The translations under genes and the position numbers were made by a program. Below, one piece after another: positions 10,784 to 19,478 of a stretch of DNA of 64,000 nt. This DNA is from Massiliimicrobium timonense. Lineage in GTDB: Bacteria > Bacillota_I > Bacilli_A > Erysipelotrichales > Coprobacillaceae. The stretch spans positions 1-64,000 of the forward strand of contig NZ_NFLJ01000010.1 of the NCBI RefSeq assembly GCF_002160865.1. The letters run 5' to 3'. The notes under the pieces are model-generated. The model did not search any database and was not told where the DNA came from. It worked only from the letters and a program-made list of their open reading frames with translations. Positions within the stretch are counted from its first letter, which is position 1, and every line of letters begins with the position of its first letter.

Positions 10784-11341
10784 TTATAATTCTACTTTCT
10801 CTAATTGAACAAGTCCGATTTCCATTAAGTTTTCATTTCCTAAAAAATCAATAAAAACAGAAGCCACTTCTTTTTCATGATCAATAGACTCTACTTTTCC
10901 CTGTTTTCCAGCAAATGGACCAGAAATGACTTTCACTTCATCACCTACACCAAAATCAACTTCAAGTTGAGAAGTCTTGATTCCCATGCTCTTTAAAATA
11001 GGATCAATTTCTTCCTTAGGTAACGGGAAAGGTTTAGCACCCCCACCAGATGACCCAATGAAACCAGTAACTCCAGATGTATTACGCACAATATACCAGG
11101 CTTCATCTGTCATAATCATTTCCACTAAAACATATCCTGGAAACATATTTTTTGTTTTATTAATCTTTTTTCCATCTTTAATTTCTGTTTCTACATGTTC
11201 AGGAATAACAATATTAAATAAACAGTCCTGAAGTCCCATAGATTCAACACGTTTTTCTAAGTTTTCTTTTACTTTGTTTTCATGACCTGAATATGTATTG
11301 ACAACATACCAGCGTCTTCCTTCATCATTCATTCCAGACAT
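10784..11341 (-). CDS. nusG: Transcription elongation/antitermination factor NusG
   Basis: Encodes 185-residue NusG, which binds RNA polymerase across the clamp and couples it to ribosomes or Rho. The NGN domain begins RRWYVVNTYSGHENKVKENL and includes MFPGYVLVEM. The C-terminal KOW motif reads VISGPFAGKQGKVESID. One base separates its ATG from the secE stop, so translation is probably coupled. Length is normal for the family. Confidence 0.97.
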   Translation of the reverse strand: MSGMNDEGRRWYVVNTYSGHENKVKENLEKRVESMGLQDCLFNIVIPEHVETEIKDGKKINKTKNMFPGYVLVEMIMTDEAWYIVRNTSGVTGFIGSSGGGAKPFPLPKEEIDPILKSMGIKTSQLEVDFGVGDEVKVISGPFAGKQGKVESIDHEKEVASVFIDFLGNENLMEIGLVQLEKVEL

Positions 11342-11342
11342 C

Positions 11343-11531
11343 TTAATTCATCCCCAATGCTTTCAAAATTAATGCAATCACTGCATCGCTACCATAAAAA
11401 TAAACGCCAAATAAAAAACAAAAAACCAAAACCACAACAGAATTATAAGCTAATTCCTTTTTTGTTAACCAATGAATATTTTTGATTTCAGCACGAATGC
11501 CTTTTAATGTACACCATTCCTTGATTTTCAT
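11343..11531 (-). CDS. secE: Preprotein translocase subunit SecE
   Basis: Encodes a 62-residue SecE of the short Firmicute type with a single C-terminal membrane segment (about residues 30-55). The amphipathic region before it carries the conserved IKNIHWLTKKEL pattern (W-x-T/S-K-x-E). SecE clamps the two halves of SecY in the membrane. Its position between rpmG and nusG is the standard Firmicute order. Confidence 0.93.
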   Translation of the reverse strand: MKIKEWCTLKGIRAEIKNIHWLTKKELAYNSVVVLVFCFLFGVYFYGSDAVIALILKALGMN

Positions 11532-11540
11532 GTTGACCTC

Positions 11541-11690
11541 CTATTTCGTTTCTTTGTGAATTGTATGTTTTCCACATTTTTTACAATATTTTCTTAACTC
11601 AAGTCTTTCTACATTTAATCTTTTATTTTTAGTGACTGAATAATTACGTGATAAACACTCCGTACATACGAGAATCACTTTTTGTTTCAT
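11541..11690 (-). CDS. rpmG: 50S ribosomal protein L33 (zinc-ribbon form)
   Basis: A 49-residue gene. The protein begins [12 protein letters not shown] and ends [13 protein letters not shown]. The CTEC and CKKC pairs form the four-cysteine zinc ribbon of the C+ type of L33. I place the start at the ATG at 11690, eight bases after AAAGGAG; an in-frame ATG at 11696 sits too close to that site. It lies between sigH and secE, as rpmGB does in Bacillus subtilis. Confidence 0.93.
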   Translation of the reverse strand: MKQKVILVCTECLSRNYSVTKNKRLNVERLELRKYCKKCGKHTIHKETK

Positions 11691-11727
11691 GTTCATCACT
11701 CCTTTACGTTTTTATAATTTAACACAT

Positions 11728-12342
11728 TTATTTTAGCTCGTCAATGCCAACAACTTTCTTTGAATAGCGATAAACAGCATTATAGACACTTTTCACTGAA
11801 ATATGAAGTTTTTTAGCAATTTCTACTTCATCATATCCTTCTTTTTTATACTTCATAACCTGATTTTCTCGAGGTGACGTTCGTGCTTCAATTTGTGTTG
11901 AATAATAAGTTTTTGCCTCTTTCACCATCAAGCTCATCTCAGGATGATAATGTTCATGACTATCAACAACCATATCTACATAACGTATTTCTTTATCGTC
12001 ATCGACATAATTATCAAGAGATAAAATCGTTGTTCCAGCACGATAACAAATATCTTTATTTACACGCAATAAACTTAAAATACGTTTTGTCAGTGCAATT
12101 TTCATAAATGTGGCCAGTGTCGCTTTTTGATCATCACGATAACTATCAATAATATCGTGAAACCCCATCATTGCCATTTGAATAAAATCTTCATGTTCAT
12201 ACCCACTGACAAAATAATATGAAAACGTCAACATCCATTTCGACACCAAATGATAATAGCGTCGATAAAGTATTTCCCTTGCTCTTTCACTACCGCAATG
12301 CATTAAATAAACCAATTCATCATCATTACTGTAGCCTCTCAT
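11728..12342 (-). CDS. sigH: RNA polymerase sigma-70 family factor, SigH-like
   Basis: Encodes a 204-residue sigma factor. Region 2 is visible at about residues 50-95 (EDFIQMAMMGFHDIIDSY, followed by a helix ending KRILSLLR). Region 4 is at the C-terminus, with the helix-turn-helix YDEVEIAKKLHISVKSVYNA. There is no region 1.1 and region 3 is short. The locus (rlmB upstream, rpmG-secE-nusG downstream) matches sigH (spo0H) of Bacillus subtilis, which starts the sporulation programme. Orthology rests on position and length, because the sequence is fairly diverged. The presence of several sporulation genes in the window supports it. Confidence 0.8.
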   Translation of the reverse strand: MRGYSNDDELVYLMHCGSERAREILYRRYYHLVSKWMLTFSYYFVSGYEHEDFIQMAMMGFHDIIDSYRDDQKATLATFMKIALTKRILSLLRVNKDICYRAGTTILSLDNYVDDDKEIRYVDMVVDSHEHYHPEMSLMVKEAKTYYSTQIEARTSPRENQVMKYKKEGYDEVEIAKKLHISVKSVYNAVYRYSKKVVGIDELK

Positions 12343-12354
12343 GCTACCTCCCTT

Positions 12355-13086
12355 CTACTTTAAAGGGTGACGTGAATTGTAAATCTGATAAAGTATAACT
12401 GCACAAGCAACAGAGGCATTAAGTGATGTCACATGTCCCGTCATTGGCAAAACAACATTCATATCGCAATGTTCTTTAACAAGACGTGAAATGCCAAAAC
12501 CTTCGGAACCAATCACAACAACCAGTGGCATATTATAATCAATCGCACGATAATCCTGTGATTGATTTAAATCACAGCCAACAACCCAGAAACCTTGTTT
12601 CTTTAATTCATCTAAAGTACGAGATAGATTCGTGACTTGAGCAACTTTGACATGATCAATAGCACCTGTAGATACTTTTGCGACTGTTGGAGATAAACTC
12701 ACACTACGCTTTTTGCCAATAATAACGCCATCAACCTCAATAGCATCACAGGTTCTTAAAATCGCTCCTAGATTATGAGGATCCTCTAAACCATCCAGCA
12801 TTACCAACAATGGCTGCTTTCCTTTTGGAATAGCCTGTATCATTTCATCCAGTGAATAATAGCGATAACTTTCTATAGCTGCCACAATTCCCTGATGCAC
12901 GACTGAACCAACAAGTTTCGTTAGCTCATCTTTATGACGCACGATATGAACTTTAACATTCTTTGCTTTTGCTAAAGAAAGAACTTTATCATCTTTTGCA
13001 TTTTTCATCAAATAAACCTCATAAACTGGTTTATTTCCCTTTAAAGATTCAATTACTGTGTTTTTCCCATAAATATATTGTGTCAT
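12355..13086 (-). CDS. rlmB: 23S rRNA (guanosine-2'-O-)-methyltransferase RlmB / TrmH family
   Basis: Encodes a 243-residue SpoU-class (SPOUT) methyltransferase expected to methylate G2251 of 23S rRNA. It has the small N-terminal RNA-binding substrate domain (residues 1-75). Three trefoil-knot motifs follow: DPHNLGAILRTCDA, VVIGSEGFGISRLV and LPMTGHVTSLNASVACAVILY. In Bacillus this gene is followed by the endonuclease gene rae1 (yacP). Here the next gene is sigH, so rae1 is missing from the locus. Only 12 bases separate the two genes. Confidence 0.94.
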   Translation of the reverse strand: MTQYIYGKNTVIESLKGNKPVYEVYLMKNAKDDKVLSLAKAKNVKVHIVRHKDELTKLVGSVVHQGIVAAIESYRYYSLDEMIQAIPKGKQPLLVMLDGLEDPHNLGAILRTCDAIEVDGVIIGKKRSVSLSPTVAKVSTGAIDHVKVAQVTNLSRTLDELKKQGFWVVGCDLNQSQDYRAIDYNMPLVVVIGSEGFGISRLVKEHCDMNVVLPMTGHVTSLNASVACAVILYQIYNSRHPLK

Positions 13087-13127
13087 ATTTTTCTCTCCAT
13101 GCGTCTCAAATTTGTCTCATTTTTTTC

Positions 13128-13517
13128 TCATTTTCCATCTACAAATTCTTTAAATAAATCAAAAATCTCTGTAATTCTCTCTTGTTTTTTTAATAAATAT
13201 AAATGTCCAACTAATGTTTCAAAACCAGTCGACTGATTATAAGTCATGACAGATGTATTTTTAGGAACATGTCGACTCTTTGCATTTCTACCTCTTTTAT
13301 AAATACCTATTTCTTCTTCTGTTAACCATTGCTGTTTTAATGCTTCTTGTATAAAGGCCGCCTGTGCTTTAGCACTCACAAAAAATTTAGCTTCTTTCTG
13401 TAATAAATCTGGTTTCATTATTCCTTTTTCAACTAATAAATACTCTCTGACATAAACCTCAAAAATACTATCTCCCAAATATGCTAAGGCTAATACATTC
13501 ATTAATTCTGGCCTCAT
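13128..13517 (-). CDS. mrnC: Mini-ribonuclease 3
   Basis: Encodes a 129-residue RNase III-like protein lacking the dsRNA-binding domain; the family matures 23S rRNA ends. The catalytic fold shows LALAYLGDSIFEVYVREYLL near the N-terminus, then YKRGRNAKS and NQSTGFETLVGHLYLL. The start ATG follows the cysS stop immediately, so the two are translationally linked. cysS-mrnC-rlmB is the usual Firmicute order. Confidence 0.94.
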   Translation of the reverse strand: MRPELMNVLALAYLGDSIFEVYVREYLLVEKGIMKPDLLQKEAKFFVSAKAQAAFIQEALKQQWLTEEEIGIYKRGRNAKSRHVPKNTSVMTYNQSTGFETLVGHLYLLKKQERITEIFDLFKEFVDGK

Positions 13518-14855
13518 TTATATAATTCCTTTATCCTGTAATTCTTTTCTTAAAAGGTCTGCCTGTTCAAAATTCTTTTCACTTTTTTCCTTTTGCCAGT
13601 TTTGATATAAAGCAATATCTGCTTCACTTAGCACTTTTGTTTCATGTAAAAATCCCATCGTATCCAACATTTTCACAAGTGTCTGATATTCCTTAGAAAT
13701 CATAGTATTATCTTTATCCTTAACACGCATTAATTGATTTAACACTTTCACTTGTCCTAAAATCTGTGTCAAAGCTAAAGATGTATTCAAATCATCGCTA
13801 AGTGCTTTTACCATTTCATCTACTGTTTCCTGACAATACTCATTTTCCAGACAATGATGAACCTGTAGATACAATGAAGACTGTTTTAAAATATTTTCTA
13901 CTTTTTCCACTTCTTTTTTCACATTATTTAAAACATCATCAGTAAAATTCAATGGATTACGATAATGTGTTGATAACATCAGCCACTTATAAACATTACA
14001 TCCTAATTGTTCCAATAAATCTTTTGCCCATAAAACATTTCCCAAAGATTTTGACATCTTTTGATTATTAATATTAATCATTTGATTATGCATCCAGATA
14101 TGTGCAATAGGATGATGATGGCAAGCTATAGACTGAGCAATTTCATTTTCATGATGAGGAAATTTTAAATCCTGTCCTCCTCCATGAATATCAATATATC
14201 CATTTTCAAAAATATCATTGATCATCACAACGCATTCCGTATGCCACCCCGGTCTTCCTTTAGACCATGGGCTATCAAATTGAATTCCTTCATCAGTTTT
14301 TTTCCACAATGCAAAATCAGTAGAACTTTCTTTTTTATCATTGTCTTCAACACGTTCACTCGCTCCAGCAATCAAATCTTCAATTTTGATACCAGACAAC
14401 ATACCATATTCCTTAATCTTTGTCACTCTAAAATAAACATCGCCATCAACTTCATAAGCATATCCATCTTTAACAAGCTGCTCTATAAATTGAATGATTG
14501 GCTGCATTGTTTCTGTAACACGAGGTGCATAAGTTGGGAATAAAAGATTTAAACCTCTACGAACATCTTCATAAGCTTTAATATATTTATCCGTTAATTC
14601 TTTTTCTGAAATTCCTTCTTCTTTAGCGGCTTTAATGATTTTATCATCGACATCTGTAAAATTAGATACAAAAGTCACCTTATAACCCAAATATTCAAAT
14701 GTTCTTCTTAAAATATCAAAAACAATCATAGGACGCGTATTTCCTATATGAACATAATTATAGACCGTTGGACCACAAACATAAATACTCACTTCTCCCT
14801 CTTTAATAGGAACAAATTCTTCTTTCTTATTCGTTAATGAGTTAAATAGTTTCAT
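13518..14855 (-). CDS. cysS: Cysteinyl-tRNA synthetase
   Basis: Encodes the 445-residue class I cysteinyl-tRNA synthetase, which charges tRNA-Cys in the cytoplasm. The HIGH motif is HIGN at residues 36-39 and the KMSKS motif is at 266-270. Zinc-site residues include C28 and the GWHTEC/HHENE segments. The start has AAGGAGG upstream. The leader before it holds a hairpin followed by a T run, suggesting premature termination control. Confidence 0.98.
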   Translation of the reverse strand: MKLFNSLTNKKEEFVPIKEGEVSIYVCGPTVYNYVHIGNTRPMIVFDILRRTFEYLGYKVTFVSNFTDVDDKIIKAAKEEGISEKELTDKYIKAYEDVRRGLNLLFPTYAPRVTETMQPIIQFIEQLVKDGYAYEVDGDVYFRVTKIKEYGMLSGIKIEDLIAGASERVEDNDKKESSTDFALWKKTDEGIQFDSPWSKGRPGWHTECVVMINDIFENGYIDIHGGGQDLKFPHHENEIAQSIACHHHPIAHIWMHNQMININNQKMSKSLGNVLWAKDLLEQLGCNVYKWLMLSTHYRNPLNFTDDVLNNVKKEVEKVENILKQSSLYLQVHHCLENEYCQETVDEMVKALSDDLNTSLALTQILGQVKVLNQLMRVKDKDNTMISKEYQTLVKMLDTMGFLHETKVLSEADIALYQNWQKEKSEKNFEQADLLRKELQDKGII

Positions 14856-14873
14856 CTCTATTCCTCCTTAAAT

Positions 14874-14924
14874 AAAAAAGCAGATGATAAAGACGTCCTC
14901 TTTATTTACTTTATCAAATGCTTT
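14874..14924 (-). terminator. Candidate attenuator in the cysS leader
   Basis: On the minus strand, AAAGCA-N3-GATAAAG (14909-14924) pairs with CTTTATC-N3-TGCTTT (14877-14892), followed directly by a T run and then the cysS ribosome-binding site. It lies between the promoter and the gene, so it is an attenuator, not an end-of-gene terminator. The left arm region contains four ATAAAG repeats that could compete for the single CTTTATC arm. Confidence 0.5.
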
Positions 14925-14941
14925 ATAAACTCTTTATCAAT

Positions 14942-14970
14942 ACTATAACAAATTCACCTTTGTTAATCAA
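14942..14970 (-). promoter_or_regulatory. SigA-type promoter of cysS-mrnC-rlmB
   Basis: On the minus strand, TTGATT (14965-14970), a 17-base spacer and TATAGT (14942-14947). The predicted leader is about 80 bases, too short for a T-box. Confidence 0.6.
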
Positions 14971-14972
14971 GA

Positions 14973-15488
14973 TTAATGATGTACTGTCAAAGATTCCAAA
15001 TATTGTCTAGCCGTATCACTCGATTCTTCATAAACATTTTCTGGAGCCTGATAACCATAAACATAACTTGCTTCTTCTGTAAAATAAACCATTTGTATAA
15101 ACTTCATTCCAGAAGCCTGATAAAGACCTGTAAACTCATAACATTCTATGCCACTAGGAATTGTTTTTAATGAGTAATAAACATCAATAGCTCCATCTTC
15201 TTCTAACTGTCCTTCATAGAGTTGTGGAAGTTCATCTAAAACATTGTCAGTATCATCAATGATTGTAGTATATATATACGTTTCTTCATCTTTAATAAAA
15301 CGAACATCTTTTTGATTTTCATTATTAGCATTTAATTCAAAATCTTTAGGATAATAGAAAGAAACCAGATCAGTCACCTCATACAAATTTCCATCTCTTT
15401 CTAAAGATATTTCTACATTATCCTTTTCACAAGCAAAAAGACCTATTATTAACACCAAAATCACAAAAAGTCTTCTTAATACCTTCAT
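14973..15488 (-). CDS. Putative lipoprotein of unknown function
   Basis: Encodes a 171-residue secreted protein. The N-terminus (MKVLRRLFVILVLIIGLFAC) is a typical lipoprotein signal with the lipobox LFAC, so the mature protein should be anchored by Cys20. The rest is acidic with several Tyr-rich strands and no family motif I recognise. I use the ATG at 15488, preceded by GGAGG; the frame also extends six codons further upstream. It stands alone between cysS and the glycogen operon on the same strand. Confidence 0.7.
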   Translation of the reverse strand: MKVLRRLFVILVLIIGLFACEKDNVEISLERDGNLYEVTDLVSFYYPKDFELNANNENQKDVRFIKDEETYIYTTIIDDTDNVLDELPQLYEGQLEEDGAIDVYYSLKTIPSGIECYEFTGLYQASGMKFIQMVYFTEEASYVYGYQAPENVYEESSDTARQYLESLTVHH

Positions 15489-15561
15489 CTTCCTCCCTCC
15501 TCTCACGAAAACATTGTACTAAACTCACACTTGAAAATCAAATAAAATTTCATGCTCAAAC

Positions 15562-15590
15562 AAAAGAGATAGGTTTCCCTATCCCCTTTA
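15562..15590 (-). terminator. Terminator of the glgCDA operon
   Basis: On the minus strand, just after the glgA stop, GATAGG-GAAA-CCTATC (extended by wobble pairs to about 9 bp) is followed by TCTTTTG. Confidence 0.7.
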
Positions 15591-17018
15591 TTAATCTAAC
15601 AATGAATTAAAAACTTTCAAATAGGCATCAGCACTTTTATCCCAATCAAGTTTCGCTTCCATTGCACGATGTACTAATCCTTGCCATTTTTCTTTATCCT
15701 GATAAACCTTTAAGGCATAATCAATAATATCCATCATTTCATGAGCATTATAGTTCTTAAAGCTAAATCCATCACCAGTATTTTTATACTCATCATATGG
15801 TTCAACACTATCTTTAAGTCCTCCTGTTTCTCTAACAATTGGAATTGTACCATAGCGAAGTGACATCATTTGAGATAAACCACATGGTTCAAATAATGAT
15901 GGCATTAAGAACATATCACATCCGGCATAAATACGACAAGATAATCCAAAATCATATTTTAGATTCAATGATAATTTTTGATTATGATATGCTGCTATTC
16001 CTTTTAGAGGTTCTTCATATTTTTGATCCCCAGCTCCTAAAATAACAACCTGCACATCACGTTTCATTAATTCTTCCATACGATTAATAATTAAATCCAA
16101 TCCTTTTTGCCAAGTTAATCTTGTCACAATACCAATTAAAGGTACATCTTTATTTTCAGGTAATCCACATTCTTTTTGTAAAGCCAATTTATTGATGACT
16201 TTCTTTTCATCAACATTTGTGATATCAAAATGTTCAACAATCTCTGGATCAGTCGCAGGATTAATTGTTTCATAATCAATACCATTTAAAATACCATACA
16301 AATCATGTCTACGCATCTGTAAAATATTCTGTAACCCTTCACCAAAACTATCCGTCAAGATTTCCTGTGCATAAGTTGGCGATACTGTTGTGATAATATC
16401 ACTATAATAGATAGCCGCTTTCATCATATTGAAGCATCCATCATTACGACAGTTTCCATTATAATAGAGATAATTATCCAATCCAAAATGATCACTTAAC
16501 AAAGCAGGATCACATTTTCCCTGATAAGCAATATTATGAATTGTAAAGACAATCTTAATTCCCTGATAATATTCATAATAAGCATATCTTTCTTTATATA
16601 GTGTTGCTATCATTGCTGTCTGCCAGTCATGTAAGTGTAGAATATCAGGCTTAATATCAATATGTGATAACAACTCTAATACTGCAAAATCAAAATAAGC
16701 AAATCTTTCATTATCATCATCATAACCATATAAACCAGGTCTTCTAAAATATTGTTCATTATCAATGAAATAATATGTGACACCATCATATTCAGCTTTG
16801 AAAACACCACAATAGCACTTTCTCCAACCTACCCAAATATCATAATTTGTTACATATTCAAGTGTATCAGCTAATTTCATATCCTGATACTTAGGCAATA
16901 CAACAATGCATTCATGTCCTTTTTGAACAAGAGCCTTAGGAAGTGAACCTAAAACATCCGCCAAACCACCAGATTTAATATAAGGATTCGCTTCACTTGT
17001 CGCAAAAACAATTCTCAT
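15591..17018 (-). CDS. glgA: Glycogen synthase (ADP-glucose type)
   Basis: Encodes a 475-residue GT5-family glycogen synthase that extends alpha-1,4-glucan from ADP-glucose. The N-terminal substrate motif is KSGGLADVLGSLP (KxGGL). The C-terminal Rossmann half has PSLFEPCGLSQMMSLRYG and ETGGLKDSV, the usual catalytic and nucleotide-binding segment. The start overlaps the glgD stop by one base (TAATG), so translation is coupled. It is the last gene of glgC-glgD-glgA; branching enzyme and phosphorylase genes are not in the window. Confidence 0.97.
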   Translation of the reverse strand: MRIVFATSEANPYIKSGGLADVLGSLPKALVQKGHECIVVLPKYQDMKLADTLEYVTNYDIWVGWRKCYCGVFKAEYDGVTYYFIDNEQYFRRPGLYGYDDDNERFAYFDFAVLELLSHIDIKPDILHLHDWQTAMIATLYKERYAYYEYYQGIKIVFTIHNIAYQGKCDPALLSDHFGLDNYLYYNGNCRNDGCFNMMKAAIYYSDIITTVSPTYAQEILTDSFGEGLQNILQMRRHDLYGILNGIDYETINPATDPEIVEHFDITNVDEKKVINKLALQKECGLPENKDVPLIGIVTRLTWQKGLDLIINRMEELMKRDVQVVILGAGDQKYEEPLKGIAAYHNQKLSLNLKYDFGLSCRIYAGCDMFLMPSLFEPCGLSQMMSLRYGTIPIVRETGGLKDSVEPYDEYKNTGDGFSFKNYNAHEMMDIIDYALKVYQDKEKWQGLVHRAMEAKLDWDKSADAYLKVFNSLLD

Positions 17019-18124
17019 TAAACAACATCCCCTTCTCTAACATAAAGTGGTTCACCTTCACCAATAAGTTCTGTTTTCTTTTCAATATGAGCATCTTTAT
17101 CAATAATCACATTTTCAAGATGTGCCCCAGCACAGACTTTAGAACCATTTAAAATAATACAATTTTTCACAACTGCATTCTTACCAATAGATACATTACG
17201 AGATAAAATACATCCATCAACTTCACCATCAATAATAGCTCCATTAGCTACAAATGATTTTTTCACACTTGCATTTTTCAAATATTTTGTTGGTGGTGTA
17301 TCATTTGTATTTGTAAAGATTGGCCATGTACTCTTGAATACTTGTGTAGAAATATCCATATCAAGGAATTCCATACTCACTTTATAATAAGCTTCATAAG
17401 AATCAATACATCTTGCAAATCCTTTATATTCATAAGCCATAATTTTTCTTTCATCACATAAATAAGCAAGAGTATCTCTTAAATTAAAGAATGAACTAAT
17501 CTTTTGAGCATATTGAATTAATTTTAATAAAGTCTTTTTATTAATAATATATGTTTCCAAAGACATATTTCTTTCTTTTCTATTTCCTTTATTGTTCTTA
17601 ATTTCCATCACTTGTTTACCTTTTAAACGTAAGAAATCAGAACCCACAAAAGCTTCATCGGCATTATCAATTTTTTGATAAACCATTGTAATTTCAGCAC
17701 CAGATTTTGCATGAACATCTACAACTTCTGCATAATTCATTGTTGTAATAATATGTGCAGGAGCAATTACAACATAATCTGCTTTTGATTTTTCAAGGAA
17801 TGCAATATTTTCCACAATATTATTAATATCATGATTATACATTGGACTATTTGCATACTTTTCATTGTATAAAAGTGAAACTCCACCAGATTTAGAGTTA
17901 AAATTCCAAGAGTTTCCATTTCCTAAATGTTTAAATAATGATCTTGGTTTTTCTTTAATTAAAATACCAACAGTATCCACATTAGAATTTGACATATTTG
18001 ATAAAACAAAATCAATAATTCCATAACGACCTAAAAAGCTGACTGAAGCTACTGGTCTTTTTTCTGTTAAACCTTTATATGAAATATCAGAGTGTAAATT
18101 TATATATCCAACTACTTTTGCCAT
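17018..18124 (-). CDS. glgD: Glucose-1-phosphate adenylyltransferase, GlgD subunit
   Basis: Encodes a 368-residue nucleotidyltransferase-fold protein with a C-terminal left-handed beta-helix (repeated hexapeptides from about residue 285). It resembles GlgC but lacks the N-terminal GGxGTRL pyrophosphorylase signature, beginning MAKVVGYINLHSDISYKGLT. GlgD is the non-catalytic or regulatory partner of GlgC in Firmicutes. It lies 18 bases after glgC and overlaps glgA by one base. Confidence 0.94.
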   Translation of the reverse strand: MAKVVGYINLHSDISYKGLTEKRPVASVSFLGRYGIIDFVLSNMSNSNVDTVGILIKEKPRSLFKHLGNGNSWNFNSKSGGVSLLYNEKYANSPMYNHDINNIVENIAFLEKSKADYVVIAPAHIITTMNYAEVVDVHAKSGAEITMVYQKIDNADEAFVGSDFLRLKGKQVMEIKNNKGNRKERNMSLETYIINKKTLLKLIQYAQKISSFFNLRDTLAYLCDERKIMAYEYKGFARCIDSYEAYYKVSMEFLDMDISTQVFKSTWPIFTNTNDTPPTKYLKNASVKKSFVANGAIIDGEVDGCILSRNVSIGKNAVVKNCIILNGSKVCAGAHLENVIIDKDAHIEKKTELIGEGEPLYVREGDVV

Positions 18125-18142
18125 CTTGTTAACCCCCTCGTA

Positions 18143-19267
18143 TTATGCATTGTCACTGACAAGTTCCACTTCTTTAGCTTCTTTATTGATTACATCACTT
18201 GATTTCACTACAACACCTTCATCAATAATTGCTTTATAAATTTCTGCGCCTTCTTCTACCAGAACACCTGGCATTAAGACAGAATCAACAACCTTAGCAC
18301 CTTCACCAATATATACATTGTTGAATAAAACAGAACCTTCTACTTCACCATTAACGATACAACCTTGAGTGACAAGTGAATGTTTAATTGACGCTTTTTC
18401 ACCAATAATTTGAGGTTTACTCAATGTATCTTCAGTATAGATTTTCCAATCTTTTTTAATGTTATAAAGATCTAACTCTTTATCATCCAGCAAGTCCATA
18501 TTTGCCTGCCATAAACTTTCAACTGTTCCAACATCTTTCCAATAACCAGAAAATTCATAAGCATATAATTTCTTATCATCGTCCAACATCATTGGAATAA
18601 TGTTCATACCAAAGTCATGTTTACTATTTTCATCTTTTGCATCCGCAATTAAATATTTTCTTAATTCTTTATAAGTAAAGATATAAATACCCATAGATGC
18701 AAGTGTTGATTTAGGTTTTTCAGGTTTTTCTTCAAATTCATAAATTGAACCATCTTTATTTGTATTCATAATACCAAAACGACTTGCTTCTTTTAATGAA
18801 ACATTCAAAACAGCCACTGTTAAATCAGCACCTTTTTCTTTGTGTGCTGCTAACATTTCAGCATAATCCATTTTATAAATATGATCTCCTGATAAGATCA
18901 AAACATATTCCGGATCATATTGATCCAAGAAACTAATATTTTGATAAATGGCATCTGCTGTTCCAGCGTACCAAGTAGCTCCAACGCCACCTCTTTCACG
19001 TGCTGGTAAGATGGCAGCTAATGAATTGTTTCCATCAAGACCCCATTTTGTTCCAGCACCTACATATGTTCCTAATAGAACTGATTCATATTGTGTCAAA
19101 ACTCCAACCACATCAATACCAGAGTTAGCACAATTACTTAAAGGAAAGTCAATAATTCTATACTTTCCTCCAAAATGCACAGCAGGTTTCGCTACTTTTG
19201 CAGTTAAGGCTTCAAGACGTGTACCACGTCCTCCAGCTAAAATCATCGCAACAATTTCTTTTCCCAT
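18143..19267 (-). CDS. glgC: Glucose-1-phosphate adenylyltransferase, catalytic subunit
   Basis: Encodes a 374-residue ADP-glucose pyrophosphorylase, the committed step of glycogen synthesis. The catalytic signature AGGRGTRL is at residues 11-18, followed by [30 protein letters not shown] segment binds the sugar phosphate. The C-terminal beta-helix begins near residue 290. It is the first gene of glgC-glgD-glgA, with GGAGG before the ATG. A weak cre-like site lies upstream. Confidence 0.97.
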   Translation of the reverse strand: MGKEIVAMILAGGRGTRLEALTAKVAKPAVHFGGKYRIIDFPLSNCANSGIDVVGVLTQYESVLLGTYVGAGTKWGLDGNNSLAAILPARERGGVGATWYAGTADAIYQNISFLDQYDPEYVLILSGDHIYKMDYAEMLAAHKEKGADLTVAVLNVSLKEASRFGIMNTNKDGSIYEFEEKPEKPKSTLASMGIYIFTYKELRKYLIADAKDENSKHDFGMNIIPMMLDDDKKLYAYEFSGYWKDVGTVESLWQANMDLLDDKELDLYNIKKDWKIYTEDTLSKPQIIGEKASIKHSLVTQGCIVNGEVEGSVLFNNVYIGEGAKVVDSVLMPGVLVEEGAEIYKAIIDEGVVVKSSDVINKEAKEVELVSDNA

Positions 19268-19292
19268 AATTTTTCCTCCTCAATCGTGATTA

Positions 19293-19306
19293 TGAAAGTG
19301 CTTACC
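19293..19306 (-). promoter_or_regulatory. Weak catabolite-response (cre)-like site before glgC
   Basis: The 14-base palindrome-like site reads GGTAAGCACTTTCA on the minus strand, 26 bases before the glgC start. It matches the Firmicute cre consensus at 12 of 14 positions, but one mismatch is in the central CG. CcpA control of glycogen synthesis is plausible but unproven. The rest of the 211-base gap to cwlJ is AT-rich and shows no clear glgC promoter. Confidence 0.3.
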
Positions 19307-19433
19307 TATGTTTTTATTTTATCACATTCTTTTTTAAAAAAATACTATTTCATGTCATTTTTAATGAAATTTTTTTCACCTATTTTCCTCTTTTCCAAAT
19401 AATCTTGGACTCATCAATATTTTTTCATTTGAG

Positions 19434-19461
19434 TCAACTTTTTCTTATTTTTTCATATATT
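19434..19461 (+). promoter_or_regulatory. Candidate SigE promoter of cwlJ-gerQ
   Basis: CATATATT (19454-19461) matches 7 of 8 positions of the SigE -10 consensus CATACAnT. A partial -35 (TCAACTT, 5 of 7) lies 13 bases upstream. The start codon is about 18 bases downstream. The cwlJ operon of Bacillus subtilis is SigE-dependent. Confidence 0.4.
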
Positions 19462-19478
19462 AAAGAGAGGTGATCACA

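Noticed and set aside
11728-12342. ECF-type sigma factor
   Set aside because: Length, the region 4 style and above all the position between rlmB and rpmG-secE-nusG fit SigH better than a stress ECF factor, and no anti-sigma gene is adjacent.
14856-14972. T-box riboswitch before cysS
   Set aside because: The leader is only about 80 bases and lacks a T-box consensus (AGGGTGGNACCGCG-like) and a specifier stem. Only an attenuator-like hairpin can be supported.
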